Source: Candidatus Methanomethylicota archaeon (GTDB taxonomy: Archaea; Thermoproteota; Methanomethylicia; Methanomethylicales; Methanomethylicaceae). Taken from it: a DNA stretch of 64,000 nt. Within the stretch, counting starts at the first letter, position 1; every line of letters begins with the position of its first letter. Location: assembly GCA_029887765.1 (NCBI GenBank), contig JARXPF010000001.1:461075-525074 (forward strand), given 5' to 3'. Shown here one piece after another: positions 45,030-54,550 of this stretch. The notes under the pieces are model-generated. The model saw only the letters and a program-made list of their open reading frames with translations. It was not told the origin of the DNA and made no database searches. The translations under genes were made by a program, and so were the position numbers.

Positions 45030-46358
45030 TCATCTTATTTTTATATATTCATATGCATCATGAATTGAAGAGAAGCAATATTTAACTTTTTGAAATCCTT
45101 TACGTAATTCAATAACTTCTTCTTTTACTTTATTTGAAGGAACTTTATCTATTATGGCTTTTTTCATAAGTTCTGCAACTTCAATCATTTCAGACTTACC
45201 CATTCCTAATCTTGTAAGTTCTTGAACGCCTATTCTAATTCCACCAGGGGCTCTATAATCTCTTCCCATGCGTTTATCATATGGTAATAAATTTCTATTT
45301 ACTATTATGTTACATTCCTCTAATTTTTTCTCTACTTCAAATCCATTACCATAATTGGATACATCTATAAGAAGCATATGTGATTCTGTAAAACCTTTAT
45401 TTGCACATAATACATTAAAACCTCTTTCATATAGAGCTTGACCAAGGGCTTTAGCATTTGATACAATAGCTCTAGCATAATCATGATAAAATTCTAATGC
45501 TTCAGCAAAAGCAATAGCAACACCAGCTACTGCATGAAGATGATGATTACTTGTAAGTCCTGGAAATACCATGCGTTTTATTGACTCTGCATACTTCTCC
45601 CATGAAACAATTGCACCATGTTGTGGTCCTGCTAATGTTTTATGAGTACTTAATGTAAATATATCTGCACCTTCAATTAATGGATCTTGAAATATACCTC
45701 CTGCAATTAATCCAGCTACATGAGCTCCATCATAAATTACTTTAGCATCATAATTTTTAGCTAATTCTACTAATTCTTTTATTGGATGTGGGAAAAGAAA
45801 AACACTAGCGCCAGTTATGAAAATTTTTGGTCTTTTACCAGCATTATCTAATTCTTTAACTAAAGCTTCTGTTTTATCAACATCAATATTAAAGTTCTCT
45901 TCATCAAATGGATAATTATAAATGTCTAACTCTCTTATTGCTCCTGCAGTCCCACCAATAGTTTTCTTACCATGGCTTATATGACCTCCTGTAGGTATGG
46001 AACATGCAAGAGCAACATCTCCTGGTTTAGCAAATACTGAAAAAGCAGCTAAATTAGCTATTACTCCAGAAATTGGTCTAACATCTACAAATTCAGCATG
46101 AAATAATTTTTTTCCAAGTTCAATTGCAATTGATTCAACTTCATCAATGTATTTACAACCAGCATAAAGTCTTTCTCCAACCCAACCTTCAGCATATCTA
46201 TTTCCAAAATCACTTGCCAAAGCTTCTCTTACAGCTGGACTTGGAATATTTTCACTAGCAATCATGGGAAGAGCAAACTTCATTATTTCATGATGATTCT
46301 CTAAATTCTTAAGAATAATTTCGTAAATTTCTCTAGGTGATTTATCTTTAATAATCAT
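45030..46358 (-). CDS. glyA: Serine hydroxymethyltransferase
   Basis: A 442-residue PLP enzyme interconverting serine and glycine. Substrate-proximal motif NRYAEGWVGERLYAGCKYID; PLP lysine in DIFTLSTHKTLAGPQHGAIVSW; VRPISGVIANLAAF. The archaeal type can use tetrahydromethanopterin as the C1 acceptor. First gene of glyA-mazG-CBS, divergent from the Sec61-beta gene. Confidence 0.95.
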   Translation of the reverse strand: MIIKDKSPREIYEIILKNLENHHEIMKFALPMIASENIPSPAVREALASDFGNRYAEGWVGERLYAGCKYIDEVESIAIELGKKLFHAEFVDVRPISGVIANLAAFSVFAKPGDVALACSIPTGGHISHGKKTIGGTAGAIRELDIYNYPFDEENFNIDVDKTEALVKELDNAGKRPKIFITGASVFLFPHPIKELVELAKNYDAKVIYDGAHVAGLIAGGIFQDPLIEGADIFTLSTHKTLAGPQHGAIVSWEKYAESIKRMVFPGLTSNHHLHAVAGVAIAFAEALEFYHDYARAIVSNAKALGQALYERGFNVLCANKGFTESHMLLIDVSNYGNGFEVEKKLEECNIIVNRNLLPYDKRMGRDYRAPGGIRIGVQELTRLGMGKSEMIEVAELMKKAIIDKVPSNKVKEEVIELRKGFQKVKYCFSSIHDAYEYIKIR

Positions 46359-46421
46359 ATTTACACCTCAATTATACCATGTATGAAAAAGTTAATAAAT
46401 GATTCGAAATTTATATAATTT

Positions 46422-46586
46422 ATGCCAAAAAAAGAGAAGGAAAAGTCTCCAATGCCATTAAGTGGTGCAGGTTTAATAAGATTTTTTGAAGAAGACATAC
46501 ATGGAATAAAAATAAAGCCAGGCTATGTTATTGCAATTAGTATAGTGTTGATAATAAGTGTAATACTAGCACATTTATTAATTTAG
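46422..46586 (+). CDS. Preprotein translocase Sec61-beta/SecG subunit
   Basis: A 54-residue protein too small for most gene callers. MPKKEKEKSPMPLSGAGLIR begins it, then FFEEDIHGIKIKPGYVI, and it ends in one transmembrane helix (AISIVLIISVILAHLLI). This is the Sec61-beta pattern: charged cytoplasmic N-terminus, GAGL motif, tail anchor. A TATA-like element (TTTATATAATT) sits just upstream, so the mRNA is probably leaderless. Its 3' end overlaps the convergent MBL gene by 9 nt. Confidence 0.9.
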   Translation: MPKKEKEKSPMPLSGAGLIRFFEEDIHGIKIKPGYVIAISIVLIISVILAHLLI

Positions 46587-47555
46587 AGAATGAGCTTTTA
46601 TTCCCATTTTACTTAATTTTGAAGCAAATTCTTTAGAATAACCATGAAGTGTATATACTCTTTTTGGCTTACAACTTAAAGTAAAATTAATTAATTGAGA
46701 ATAATCTGCATGAGAACTTAAAGGAAAACATGCATCAAATCCATTTAATTTATAAACCATTGCCCAACCAGTCACTATTGCAATTTTAGAATTTGGATAT
46801 TTAGATTTTAAGATATTTAAATTATAAGTTGATGGAAATAAACATACACAGTCCTTACTCTTTAATAATTCTTCTCCATAATCTTCTAAATCGTAATATA
46901 TTAACTCACTACCAAAACTTTTAACTATGGAATTAATTTTTGAAATTTTTGGATGAGAAACAACAGGAATAGAAGAATAAATATTAAATAATTTTGTAAT
47001 TTCTTGAGCTTTGCCCAATGGATATACTAATAGAATTGGGAGATAATTTTCAGTAATAGTTTTTGCAGTCCATTGAAGAATATCTAAATAAATTTGCTCT
47101 CTAGGGGGAAATATAATACCTGGTCTCCCATACGTTGTTTCAATTATTAAAATATCACACTCAACTGGAGTTATTGCTTTTTGTATCAAACTATCAGTAA
47201 AATTAAAATCACCTGTATAGAGAAGTGTCACATCTTTATATTCAATAAAAATAGAAGCTGATCCAAATACATGTCCTGAGTTTAAGAGTTTAAAATTTAA
47301 TTCATGATAATTCATAGATTCTCCATAATTGCATGATATTACATTTTTTATTTTTTTATTTAATATAGCTTCACCTAAGGAAATTGTTTGTATTGTTGAA
47401 ATTTTAATACAATTATCATTCTTGAGACCAGTAATATGATCTTTATGAGCATGAGAAATAAATGAAGGAAATTTACTAGGCCTAATAGGATCTAATATAA
47501 TTTTCATTTTATTTGATGAAAATATTACTCCATTATTCCAGTATACTTCAAACAA
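46578..47555 (-). CDS. Metallo-beta-lactamase-fold nuclease-like protein
   Basis: A 325-residue MBL protein of the RNA/DNA-processing group (COG1236-like). The metal motif SHAHKDH is present (about 34-40), with the later ligands in NSGHVFGSASI, YTGDFNF and PLSSHADYSQLINF. VYTLHGYSKEFASKL matches the beta-CASP-like C-terminal strand and helix. It could be an exonuclease related to SNM1 or CPSF, acting on DNA ends or RNA. No partner gene makes the choice clear. Confidence 0.82.
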   Translation of the reverse strand: MFEVYWNNGVIFSSNKMKIILDPIRPSKFPSFISHAHKDHITGLKNDNCIKISTIQTISLGEAILNKKIKNVISCNYGESMNYHELNFKLLNSGHVFGSASIFIEYKDVTLLYTGDFNFTDSLIQKAITPVECDILIIETTYGRPGIIFPPREQIYLDILQWTAKTITENYLPILLVYPLGKAQEITKLFNIYSSIPVVSHPKISKINSIVKSFGSELIYYDLEDYGEELLKSKDCVCLFPSTYNLNILKSKYPNSKIAIVTGWAMVYKLNGFDACFPLSSHADYSQLINFTLSCKPKRVYTLHGYSKEFASKLSKMGIKAHSLN

Positions 47556-47661
47556 TTTTTTCGCCTCTTTTTTATGTTAGATTCAATAGATATAAGCATT
47601 TATGATAATAGTAATTCCATAATTAAACTTATAAAAAACAATATAACATTGTATAGTAAAA

Positions 47662-49458
47662 GTGGGGAGTGTTTTGTCATTTACTGATAAACTTGTTGAA
47701 AAATACAAATATACATTTAGTTTACCAAAGAGTAGTTTTCTTATAATAATTTTAATTGTTTTTGGACTTATATTTGGAGCTTTTCTTTATGAAATTTTTC
47801 CTTATGACGTTAATCCTTTTTCATATATATTAGAAATTTCATTAATATTCACTACTTCAACAATATTAAGTGTATATATAATAAGTTCAATAATAAAAAA
47901 TGGTTTCTTAAATAAAAGAAGATTATTAGGTTTAGTATTGTTTGGAATGTTAATATTTGGAATTGTAGAAATAATAGGAGCTATTTTTTCAAGATTATTT
48001 AACGATTATTATATTTTAGAAAAGACCTGTGCCATAGCAGCAGGTGCATTAACTGCTTTTTATACAATAATAATTGGAGCAACTACTGAAATAAATACAA
48101 AAAAACTTTTAATAGTAAGTAACATTCACCCAATATTAATAATATTATTTTATAATTTTTTTAAAATAATTAGTAATTTATTAAATAATTTATTAATTTT
48201 TCTATTAATGAGTATAACATCATTTTTTATTGCTAAGCAATATTTACTATATATAGAAAAAGTTGGAAAAGAGATTTTAGGATATGGAAGTATTGCATCA
48301 CTTAAAGCTACTATTGAAGCTATGATGATGGATAAAACAGGTCTTCTTGAAATTATTCTTAAAATGGTAGCAATAAAAAATAATGCAAGTATTAAAATAT
48401 TAGATTTTAAAGGAAAGAATCATTTAGGACGTATTGTTGCACCAGATATTCATGCTGGACCTTTTAAAAATTTAGGAAGTAGTAATTTACCATCAATCAT
48501 GGCTGAAAAACTTAAAGAAAAAAACATTAATCCTATTATATTCCACGTTCCATCAAATCATGAAAGAGATTTAATCTTTTCTAAAGAATGTGAATTAGTT
48601 GTAAAATCTGTACTTTCATTAAATATAGATGATGGAAAAGCTATTGCAACTAAATCTATAAATGTAAAAAAGGGAAGAATCACAATAACTTGTCAAGTTT
48701 TTAATGGAATTCCATTGATTGTGATAAGTAGAGCTCCAATACCTACAGAAGATTTACCATATGAAATTAATGAAATTTGTTTAAAAAAATTATTAGAAAA
48801 AGGCTTTTCTGATGGTATTATAGTGGATGCACATAACGCAATGGACAATAATTATTTTAAATTTACAGAAGAAGATAAAAATGATTTATTAAATGCTTTA
48901 GATTATTGTCTCAATGAATTAAAAAAAGATCCTGGAAATAAACCACTTATAGGCTTTGCAAATTCAAAATTAGAAGGTTATACAGTAAAACAAGGATTTG
49001 GCGATGGAGGAATAATGGTAATGGTAGTTGAGGTTGAAGGGCAAAAAACAGCATATGTAGTATTTGATGGAAACAATATGGTAGTAGGATTAAGAGAAGA
49101 AATAATAGAAGAGTTAAGAAAAGAGGGTTTTGAAGTTTCAGAAGTTGCCACAACTGATACTCATGTAGTAGTAGGATGGAGAGCAAGAGAAGGTTATTTA
49201 CCCATAGGCAAGAATGTAGATAAAGGAATAATTCTAAAAAAAGTTGTGGAATTAGTAAAAGAAGCCTATTCTAAAAAAGAAGAATGTTCTATTAATTATT
49301 CAAAAATAACTATAGAAAATTTACATTTTTTGGGTTATGAAGGAATGGAAAGATTATGGGCAGTAACTGATTCTAGTATAAAGAGGGCAAAAAAAGGAGG
49401 GTTAATAACCATAATTTCGATAACTTTACTAGGTTTAATAATTAATTTAATTTTTTAA
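47662..49458 (+). CDS. DUF2070 membrane protein
   Basis: A 598-residue archaeal DUF2070 protein. Six or seven N-terminal helices (to about 210) are followed by a soluble domain rich in conserved motifs: RIVAPDIHAGPFKNLGSSNL, FHVPSNHERDLIFSKEC, DAHNAMDNNYFKF, VKQGFGDGGIMVMVVE, TDTHVVVGWRAREGY. One last helix ends the protein. His/Asp-rich motifs suggest a metal-dependent hydrolase of unknown substrate. GTG 47662 or TTG 47674 (after GGGGAG) is the start. Confidence 0.85.
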   Translation: MGSVLSFTDKLVEKYKYTFSLPKSSFLIIILIVFGLIFGAFLYEIFPYDVNPFSYILEISLIFTTSTILSVYIISSIIKNGFLNKRRLLGLVLFGMLIFGIVEIIGAIFSRLFNDYYILEKTCAIAAGALTAFYTIIIGATTEINTKKLLIVSNIHPILIILFYNFFKIISNLLNNLLIFLLMSITSFFIAKQYLLYIEKVGKEILGYGSIASLKATIEAMMMDKTGLLEIILKMVAIKNNASIKILDFKGKNHLGRIVAPDIHAGPFKNLGSSNLPSIMAEKLKEKNINPIIFHVPSNHERDLIFSKECELVVKSVLSLNIDDGKAIATKSINVKKGRITITCQVFNGIPLIVISRAPIPTEDLPYEINEICLKKLLEKGFSDGIIVDAHNAMDNNYFKFTEEDKNDLLNALDYCLNELKKDPGNKPLIGFANSKLEGYTVKQGFGDGGIMVMVVEVEGQKTAYVVFDGNNMVVGLREEIIEELRKEGFEVSEVATTDTHVVVGWRAREGYLPIGKNVDKGIILKKVVELVKEAYSKKEECSINYSKITIENLHFLGYEGMERLWAVTDSSIKRAKKGGLITIISITLLGLIINLIF

Positions 49459-49609
49459 AATCACAAGAAATTAATGAAAATAGTCACATTGTCAAAATTA
49501 TAAAAAATAGAAAGGATCACCATAGGATAATGTTATCTTTCATAGAGAATAATGTTTTTTATAGAAAAGTTTTGAAGAGAAAAATTAATATTTTAAAAAA
49601 AGAAGTTTT

Positions 49610-49624
49610 TGTGACTTAATCACA
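49610..49624. promoter_or_regulatory. TGTGA-N5-TCACA palindrome at the hypF stop
   Basis: TGTGA (49610-49614) and TCACA (49620-49624) flank five bases that include the hypF stop codon. The same TGTGA-N5-TCACA pattern recurs at 52545-52559, and a wider-spaced version occurs at 53792-53818. It might be a regulator site or part of a terminator hairpin. Confidence 0.35.
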
Positions 49625-51919
49625 TAGTGATGCAACAATACATTGACCAGTAGAGATACAACCATCTCCTGGTGGAAGAATTTTATGTTGTAAAAATTGT
49701 TTTTTATTTTTAATAATTTCTTCTTTTATATATTTTAAAATTATACTATTAACAGAAGCGCCTCCAGAAATTCCTATTATATTACAATTAAAACATTCAC
49801 TTATTTCATATGCTAATCTTCCAAAAGTTAATCCTATAATTTTATGTATTTCATATGCTAAATCACTTATTCTATATTTTCCAATATTTTCAATTATAGA
49901 TTGTATAAGTTCAGAAGAATCTATAATGTACTCTTTACCTTCTTTTCTTATAGGTAATCTTAGATTAATATTTACTTGCTTGCCTTGGTTTGCTAAAGAT
50001 TCTAACTTCATTGGGGGTTCGCCTTCATAAGTTCTATAATAACATACATCTAGAAGAACTGCAATAGCATCCAATAATCTACCAAGACTTGAAGAAAATA
50101 GGATATTCCTTCTCTTCACTTGTTTCAATAGAATATTTAACTCTTCAATTCCATGTGGTAAATATTTAGCATATTTCTTCTCAAATAAATCCAATATTTC
50201 AGAATCATTCATGAAAGTAGAAAGAATTGCAGCAAGAAATCTTGCAGGATAGTAAGTGCAAAGATCTCCCCCTGGCATTGGTTGATATTTTAAATGAGCT
50301 ATTCTTTCAAATCTCGAATATCCTCCTACTAGAATCTCTCCACCCCAAGCCATTCCATCTATTCCATAACCAAATCCATCTATTACAATACAAACAATTT
50401 CACCATCTTGAGGGATTGAATATTCAGCCATTAATGCAGCCATATGAGCATGATGATGTTGTACTGGTATTGATTTTAAATTTTTATTATTTGCCAAATC
50501 CCTGGCATATCGAGTTGTAAGAAAAACAGGATTAAGATCATGAGCAATTTTTGAATAATTAACATCATAAATTTTTAATAAAAAATTTAATGAATTAATT
50601 AAATAGTCAAATGTTTCTAAATCATTTATATCACCAATATGTTGTGTAGTAATTATACGATTTTTTATTAATAATGATGCAGTTGTATTCAATTCTCCTC
50701 CAAAAGAAACAATTATATCTTTACTATGCCAAGGAATAGTAATATATGTTGGAGCATAACCTCTTGATCTTCTAAGGAAAGTAGGCATTCCTTCTACAAA
50801 TTTTATAACAGAATCATCACATCTATTCACAATAGTTCTATTATGCATTAAAAAGAAGTCTACTATATCTTTAAGTTCTTTTAATGCTTGATTATTATCA
50901 ATTACAATAGGTTTTCCTGGATAATTTCCACTTGTCATTACTAATGCTTCTTTTCCAAAATAATCTAGTAATAAAAGGTGTATGCCAGTATATGGAAGCA
51001 TCACTCCTACACTATCTAAACCAGGAGCTATAGATTCTGCAAGACAATAATTAGGACTTTTCTTAAGCAATACTATTGGTTTATATGGAGATTTCAGTAA
51101 TTCTTCCTCTTCTTTAGAAATTATGGCATATTTCTTTATATCATTTAAAGATTTTGACATTATAGCAAATGGTTTATTAGGACGTTTTCTTCTTTTTCTT
51201 AACTCCATAACAGCATCTTCGTTAGTTGCATCTACAGCAATATGAAAACCTCCAATGCCTTTTATTGCAATTATTTTTCCTTCTTTCAAAAATTCAGCAG
51301 CTAGTTTAAGAGGGTTCCCATCTATAACTTCGCCAGAATTATTTATAAGATAAACTTTTGGACCACATATTGGACATGTAATTCCTTGAGCATCATATCT
51401 TCGATCAAAAGGATTTTCAAATTCAGATTTACACATTTGACAAAAAGGGAAATCAATCATTGAAGTATTCTCTCTATCATATGGTAAGCGATATAGAATT
51501 GTAAATCTAGGACCACAATGTGCACAACATGTGAAAGGATAAAGATGCCAACGAGTGTGATTATAAATATCTGTGATGCAAAAATCACATATACCAAGAT
51601 CTACTGGAATCACAGAAGTTAAACTCAATTTTTTTACATCGCTTTTTGCTATTATGAATTCCTTAAAATTGTTTTTAGCATCTTCCCAAATTATTTCAAT
51701 ATTATCAATTTTTGCAATATCTGGTTTATTTATTTTTAAATCATTTATAAAATTTTCTATATTAGATATTTCACCTTCTAAAATTACTTCTACACTAGCA
51801 TCTCCTAGATTAGAAACTTGTCCTTTTAATCCATATTTATTTGCTATTCTATATATAAATGGTCGAAAACCCACTCCTTGAACTAATCCATGAATATATA
51901 TCCTAGCACGCTTAATCAT
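49616..51919 (-). CDS. hypF: Hydrogenase maturation carbamoyltransferase HypF
   Basis: A 767-residue HypF that makes the cyanide ligands of [NiFe]-hydrogenase from carbamoyl phosphate. Domains in order: acylphosphatase (HGLVQGVGFRPFIYRIA, 1-90), two zinc fingers (CDFCITDI...CCAHCGPRFT; CQMCKSEF...CPICGP, about 105-185), a YrdC-like domain (about 200-385) and a Kae1-like C-terminal domain (HHHAHMAALMAEY and SGGASVNSIILKYI). No HypCDE or hydrogenase gene is in the window. Confidence 0.95.
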   Translation of the reverse strand: MIKRARIYIHGLVQGVGFRPFIYRIANKYGLKGQVSNLGDASVEVILEGEISNIENFINDLKINKPDIAKIDNIEIIWEDAKNNFKEFIIAKSDVKKLSLTSVIPVDLGICDFCITDIYNHTRWHLYPFTCCAHCGPRFTILYRLPYDRENTSMIDFPFCQMCKSEFENPFDRRYDAQGITCPICGPKVYLINNSGEVIDGNPLKLAAEFLKEGKIIAIKGIGGFHIAVDATNEDAVMELRKRRKRPNKPFAIMSKSLNDIKKYAIISKEEEELLKSPYKPIVLLKKSPNYCLAESIAPGLDSVGVMLPYTGIHLLLLDYFGKEALVMTSGNYPGKPIVIDNNQALKELKDIVDFFLMHNRTIVNRCDDSVIKFVEGMPTFLRRSRGYAPTYITIPWHSKDIIVSFGGELNTTASLLIKNRIITTQHIGDINDLETFDYLINSLNFLLKIYDVNYSKIAHDLNPVFLTTRYARDLANNKNLKSIPVQHHHAHMAALMAEYSIPQDGEIVCIVIDGFGYGIDGMAWGGEILVGGYSRFERIAHLKYQPMPGGDLCTYYPARFLAAILSTFMNDSEILDLFEKKYAKYLPHGIEELNILLKQVKRRNILFSSSLGRLLDAIAVLLDVCYYRTYEGEPPMKLESLANQGKQVNINLRLPIRKEGKEYIIDSSELIQSIIENIGKYRISDLAYEIHKIIGLTFGRLAYEISECFNCNIIGISGGASVNSIILKYIKEEIIKNKKQFLQHKILPPGDGCISTGQCIVASLCD

Positions 51920-51966
51920 TCAGACACCTTATATAACACTTTTACTCAGATCAATTAGGTAATACG

Positions 51967-52539
51967 ATGGTTGCATATTTACCTTCTCCTCAAGAATTAA
52001 AAAGTTTAAGAAAAAAAGCAAAACTTACACAAAAAGAATTAGCAAAAAGAGCAGGAATTAGTCAATCATTAGTAGCTAGAATAGAAAGAGGGACTGTAGA
52101 TCCAAGATTATCTACTTTAAGAAAAATAGTAAAAGTATTAAATGAAGCATTAGGGAGTAAAGGAATTACTGCTAAATCAATAATGAATAGCCCAGTGATA
52201 TATGTAGAAGCTGAAGAAACTGTAGAAAGAGCAATAGAATTAATGTGGAAACATGGTATTTCTCAACTTCCAATTTTTCAAAAAGGAAAACTTATTGGAA
52301 GTATTAGAGAAGACACAATATTAAGTAAAATAAAAGATGAAAATATTTCAGAATTATTAAAAAAGAAAGTTCATTATTTAAAAGAAAAGCCATTTCCTGT
52401 TGTAAATGAAAATGCTAGTTTAGAAGAAGTTGCTAGACTTTTAATGTTAGGCAGTCCAGCTGTTCTTGTAAGTGATAATGAAAAAATTATAGGAATTATT
52501 ACTAAAATAGATTTAATTGTTAAACAATCATTATCATAA
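51967..52539 (+). CDS. HTH-CBS transcriptional regulator
   Basis: A 190-residue protein with an XRE HTH (ELKSLRKKAKLTQKELAKRAGISQSLVARIERGTVDP, about 10-46) followed by a CBS pair (SIMNSPVIYVEAEETVERAIE; FPVVNENASLEEVARLLMLG). This archaeal COG3620 type joins DNA binding to adenine-nucleotide sensing. It is divergent from hypF across 47 bp, and may control it. Confidence 0.88.
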   Translation: MVAYLPSPQELKSLRKKAKLTQKELAKRAGISQSLVARIERGTVDPRLSTLRKIVKVLNEALGSKGITAKSIMNSPVIYVEAEETVERAIELMWKHGISQLPIFQKGKLIGSIREDTILSKIKDENISELLKKKVHYLKEKPFPVVNENASLEEVARLLMLGSPAVLVSDNEKIIGIITKIDLIVKQSLS

Positions 52540-52541
52540 TT

Positions 52542-52562
52542 TTATGTGATTTTATCACATAA
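52542..52562. promoter_or_regulatory. TTATGTGA inverted repeat after the HTH-CBS gene
   Basis: TTATGTGA (52542-52549) and TCACATAA (52555-52562) surround a 5-nt spacer. It begins 3 nt after the HTH-CBS stop and is about 70 nt before the next gene, so it may be an operator for that gene or a terminator hairpin. Confidence 0.4.
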
Positions 52563-52632
52563 TTAATAATATATTCCAGTCACAACCAAAAACCTTAAAA
52601 TATCATAAGTAAAAATTATTATTTGAAAAAGA

Positions 52633-53136
52633 ATGCCAAGTATTGATGAAAAAGAAGCATTGGAAGAAATTAAAATTGGATTAATAACAATTAGACGTGA
52701 TATAATTGATAGACTAAGGCGTATTGAAGAATATATAAGTTTTATTGATTCAGATATAGGTAGATTAAGACTTGAAATTCAAAGAATAAATGAAAGACTT
52801 AATGAAATTTATAGTGAAGATTTTGAAAAATATAAAATACAAAAAATAGAGTCTATTGAAAAGAAAATAGAAAAGAAGTCAGAGGAGAAGAAAGAAGTAA
52901 AAACCATGACAAAAAGAACGACGCTTAATCCAACAGAAATTGCAATAATAAAATACTTAATTGAAAATCCTGGTACAAAAAGTGCTACACCAATTGCACA
53001 AAGTATAGGAAAAGCTAGAGAACATGTTGCTAGAACTCTTAAAAAATTAGCAGATGAGAAAATAATAATACGTGATGAAAATACATGGCCATATACATAT
53101 ATTGTTCCTGAAGAAACAAAAAAACTTGTGATGTGA
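52633..53136 (+). CDS. Coiled-coil winged-helix protein
   Basis: A 167-residue protein. The first 80 residues form a strongly charged coiled coil (RRIEEYISFIDSDIGRLRLE...). The C-terminal part (about 98-165) is a MarR/TrmB-like winged helix: TEIAIIKYLIENPGTKSATP and IAQSIGKAREHVARTLKKL. It is likely a DNA-binding regulator. It abuts the convergent winged-helix gene without a gap, sharing a GTGACTAGTCAC dyad at the stops. Confidence 0.75.
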   Translation: MPSIDEKEALEEIKIGLITIRRDIIDRLRRIEEYISFIDSDIGRLRLEIQRINERLNEIYSEDFEKYKIQKIESIEKKIEKKSEEKKEVKTMTKRTTLNPTEIAIIKYLIENPGTKSATPIAQSIGKAREHVARTLKKLADEKIIIRDENTWPYTYIVPEETKKLVM

Positions 53137-53550
53137 CTAGTCACTTTTATTATAAATTTCTTTGAAATAACCTTCAATACTCTTTGTAGAACTCTTGGAA
53201 ATTAATCTATATTTCCAACCATTTCTATTTCCAATTCTTTCAATATAACCTTCATCATATAATCTTGATAAGTAAGTAGATATTGTACTTGGTTTTATAT
53301 TTTCATTAAATCTTTTATGATAAATTAGTGCAATATCTTTACTTGTGAACCATACATCTTTTAATTCTTGATAAATAATATCGAGAATATTTTCTTTAAT
53401 GGTTTTTCTTGAAGTAGTTTTGTTTCCTTCTTCTTTAACTTCAAAAATCTCAAATAATTTCATTATTCTTTCCTTTTCTAAACTACCATTACATACTATT
53501 GTGATTTTGTGACCATTTTTATCATAAAATTCAATTTTTAATTTACGCAT
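53137..53550 (-). CDS. Winged-helix DNA-binding protein
   Basis: A 137-residue protein. A short N-terminal beta part (KLKIEFYDKNGHKITIVCNG) precedes a winged helix (TSKDIALIYHKRFNENIKPS then TISTYLSRLYDEGYIERIG, about 70-115). It reads away from the 1-kb noncoding region with the palindromes, which therefore contains its promoter. Family not identified. Confidence 0.72.
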   Translation of the reverse strand: MRKLKIEFYDKNGHKITIVCNGSLEKERIMKLFEIFEVKEEGNKTTSRKTIKENILDIIYQELKDVWFTSKDIALIYHKRFNENIKPSTISTYLSRLYDEGYIERIGNRNGWKYRLISKSSTKSIEGYFKEIYNKSD

Positions 53551-53791
53551 TGAATCACCGAATGAATCGAAAATTCATTTATTCTTCCCAATATATGAAT
53601 TTGTTGTTTAATACATTGTAAAGAAAAATGAAGATTACTTCTATGTAGATAAAGAGAAAAAAAAGAAAATTTTCAGAAATTCACAAAGATTTTTCATCAA
53701 ATTTTTTCTTTTAATTTATTTTTTCATTAAAATTTTGTTTTTCAAAAATTTGCAGTAGAAGTGAAGGGGTGAATTTGTAGTTTTGTTTTTA

Positions 53792-53818
53792 TGTGATTTT
53801 TAAAAAAGAAAAATCACA
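53792..53818. promoter_or_regulatory. Inverted repeat TGTGATTTTT / AAAAATCACA
   Basis: Perfect 10-nt arms (53792-53801 and 53809-53818) with a 7-nt spacer, about 240 bp upstream of the minus-strand winged-helix gene. A second dyad, GTTCATA-TCAG-TATGAAC, follows at 53845-53862. Either could be a repressor site. Confidence 0.4.
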
Positions 53819-54081
53819 ATTTTATAAAAAATCATTTAATGTTGGTTCATATCAGTATGAACAAAATAAACATCACTATCAAAACATAAAGAAATAACTA
53901 CCTACAACTCTAAATATGAAAATAATTGAACTTAATGATGTCAAAATTACATAAAGATAAAAAGAACTAACATGAAAAAGTTTATTTAAGTTAGAAAAGT
54001 TTAAATATAAGAGTTTATGTAATTTTGTGAGTTTAAAAATAGTATATTAAAAAATGTACTATTTTAATGAAAAAATTATAT

Positions 54082-54109
54082 AATTATGTAAAATATATTT
54101 TACATAATT
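54082..54109. repeat. 28-bp perfect palindrome, copy 1
   Basis: Each half reads AATTATGTAAAATA; the sequence is its own complement across 28 bp. Its core is the same as that of the copy at 54163-54192, with centres 82 bp apart (about eight helical turns), which favours binding by a cooperating dimer or tetramer. Confidence 0.7.
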
Positions 54110-54162
54110 TCTTGAAATTTATAATGGTTTAATTTAATACTAAGAATCAATATCCCTTTTTT

Positions 54163-54192
54163 AATTTATGTAAAATATATTTTACATAAATT
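54163..54192. repeat. 30-bp perfect palindrome, copy 2
   Basis: Each half reads AATTTATGTAAAATA. It shares the inner TATGTAAAATA half with copy 1 and extends one base further. Perfect symmetry over 30 bp is improbable by chance even at this AT content, and duplication makes it more so. Confidence 0.7.
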
Positions 54193-54550
54193 TTTCATTT
54201 TTATTTTTATTTTTCATGAAATAGGAACTTGACTTTTTTATTTCTAATTCATTGAGGAGTAAGATAAAATTTTATTTTGTCTATAATATTTGAATATAGG
54301 CTTTATGAAGTACTTATTTAAGTTATAATAGACAAACCCCTTTATTTCCTTAGGAAAAAAGAGTTGAAAAAGCTTCTTTTTATTTATGTAATTTAAAAAA
54401 GAGTCTAATTGTTAAGTGGTTTTCTGAGTATATATAGATTACAGTCTATTTTTCTAGTAATTAAACTCTAAAAACTTATACATTTTTTATTAATTAATTT
54501 CAAAAAATAAAATACAATAGAAATATAGGGGTCCATCTCATGAAGGAATT

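Larger units (their letters stand above)
53551..54550. other. 1-kb noncoding region with clustered TTTATGTAA sites
   Basis: No gene-quality open frame on either strand. It lies between two small HTH genes facing outward. TTTATGTAA-type motifs occur at 53947-53955 (minus), 54014-54022 (plus), within the two large palindromes at 54082-54109 and 54163-54192, and at 54383-54391. Other dyads: TGTGATTTTT/AAAAATCACA (53792-53818) and GTTCATA-TCAG-TATGAAC (53845-53862). Possible roles are a multi-operator control region, a partition or iteron site, or a remnant of an element. No Orc1/Cdc6 gene is next to it. Confidence 0.6.

Noticed and set aside
53551..54550. Chromosomal replication origin
   Set aside because: No Orc1/Cdc6 gene is adjacent and no recognisable ORB element with a G-string is present. 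The repeats are reported as an unexplained cluster instead.
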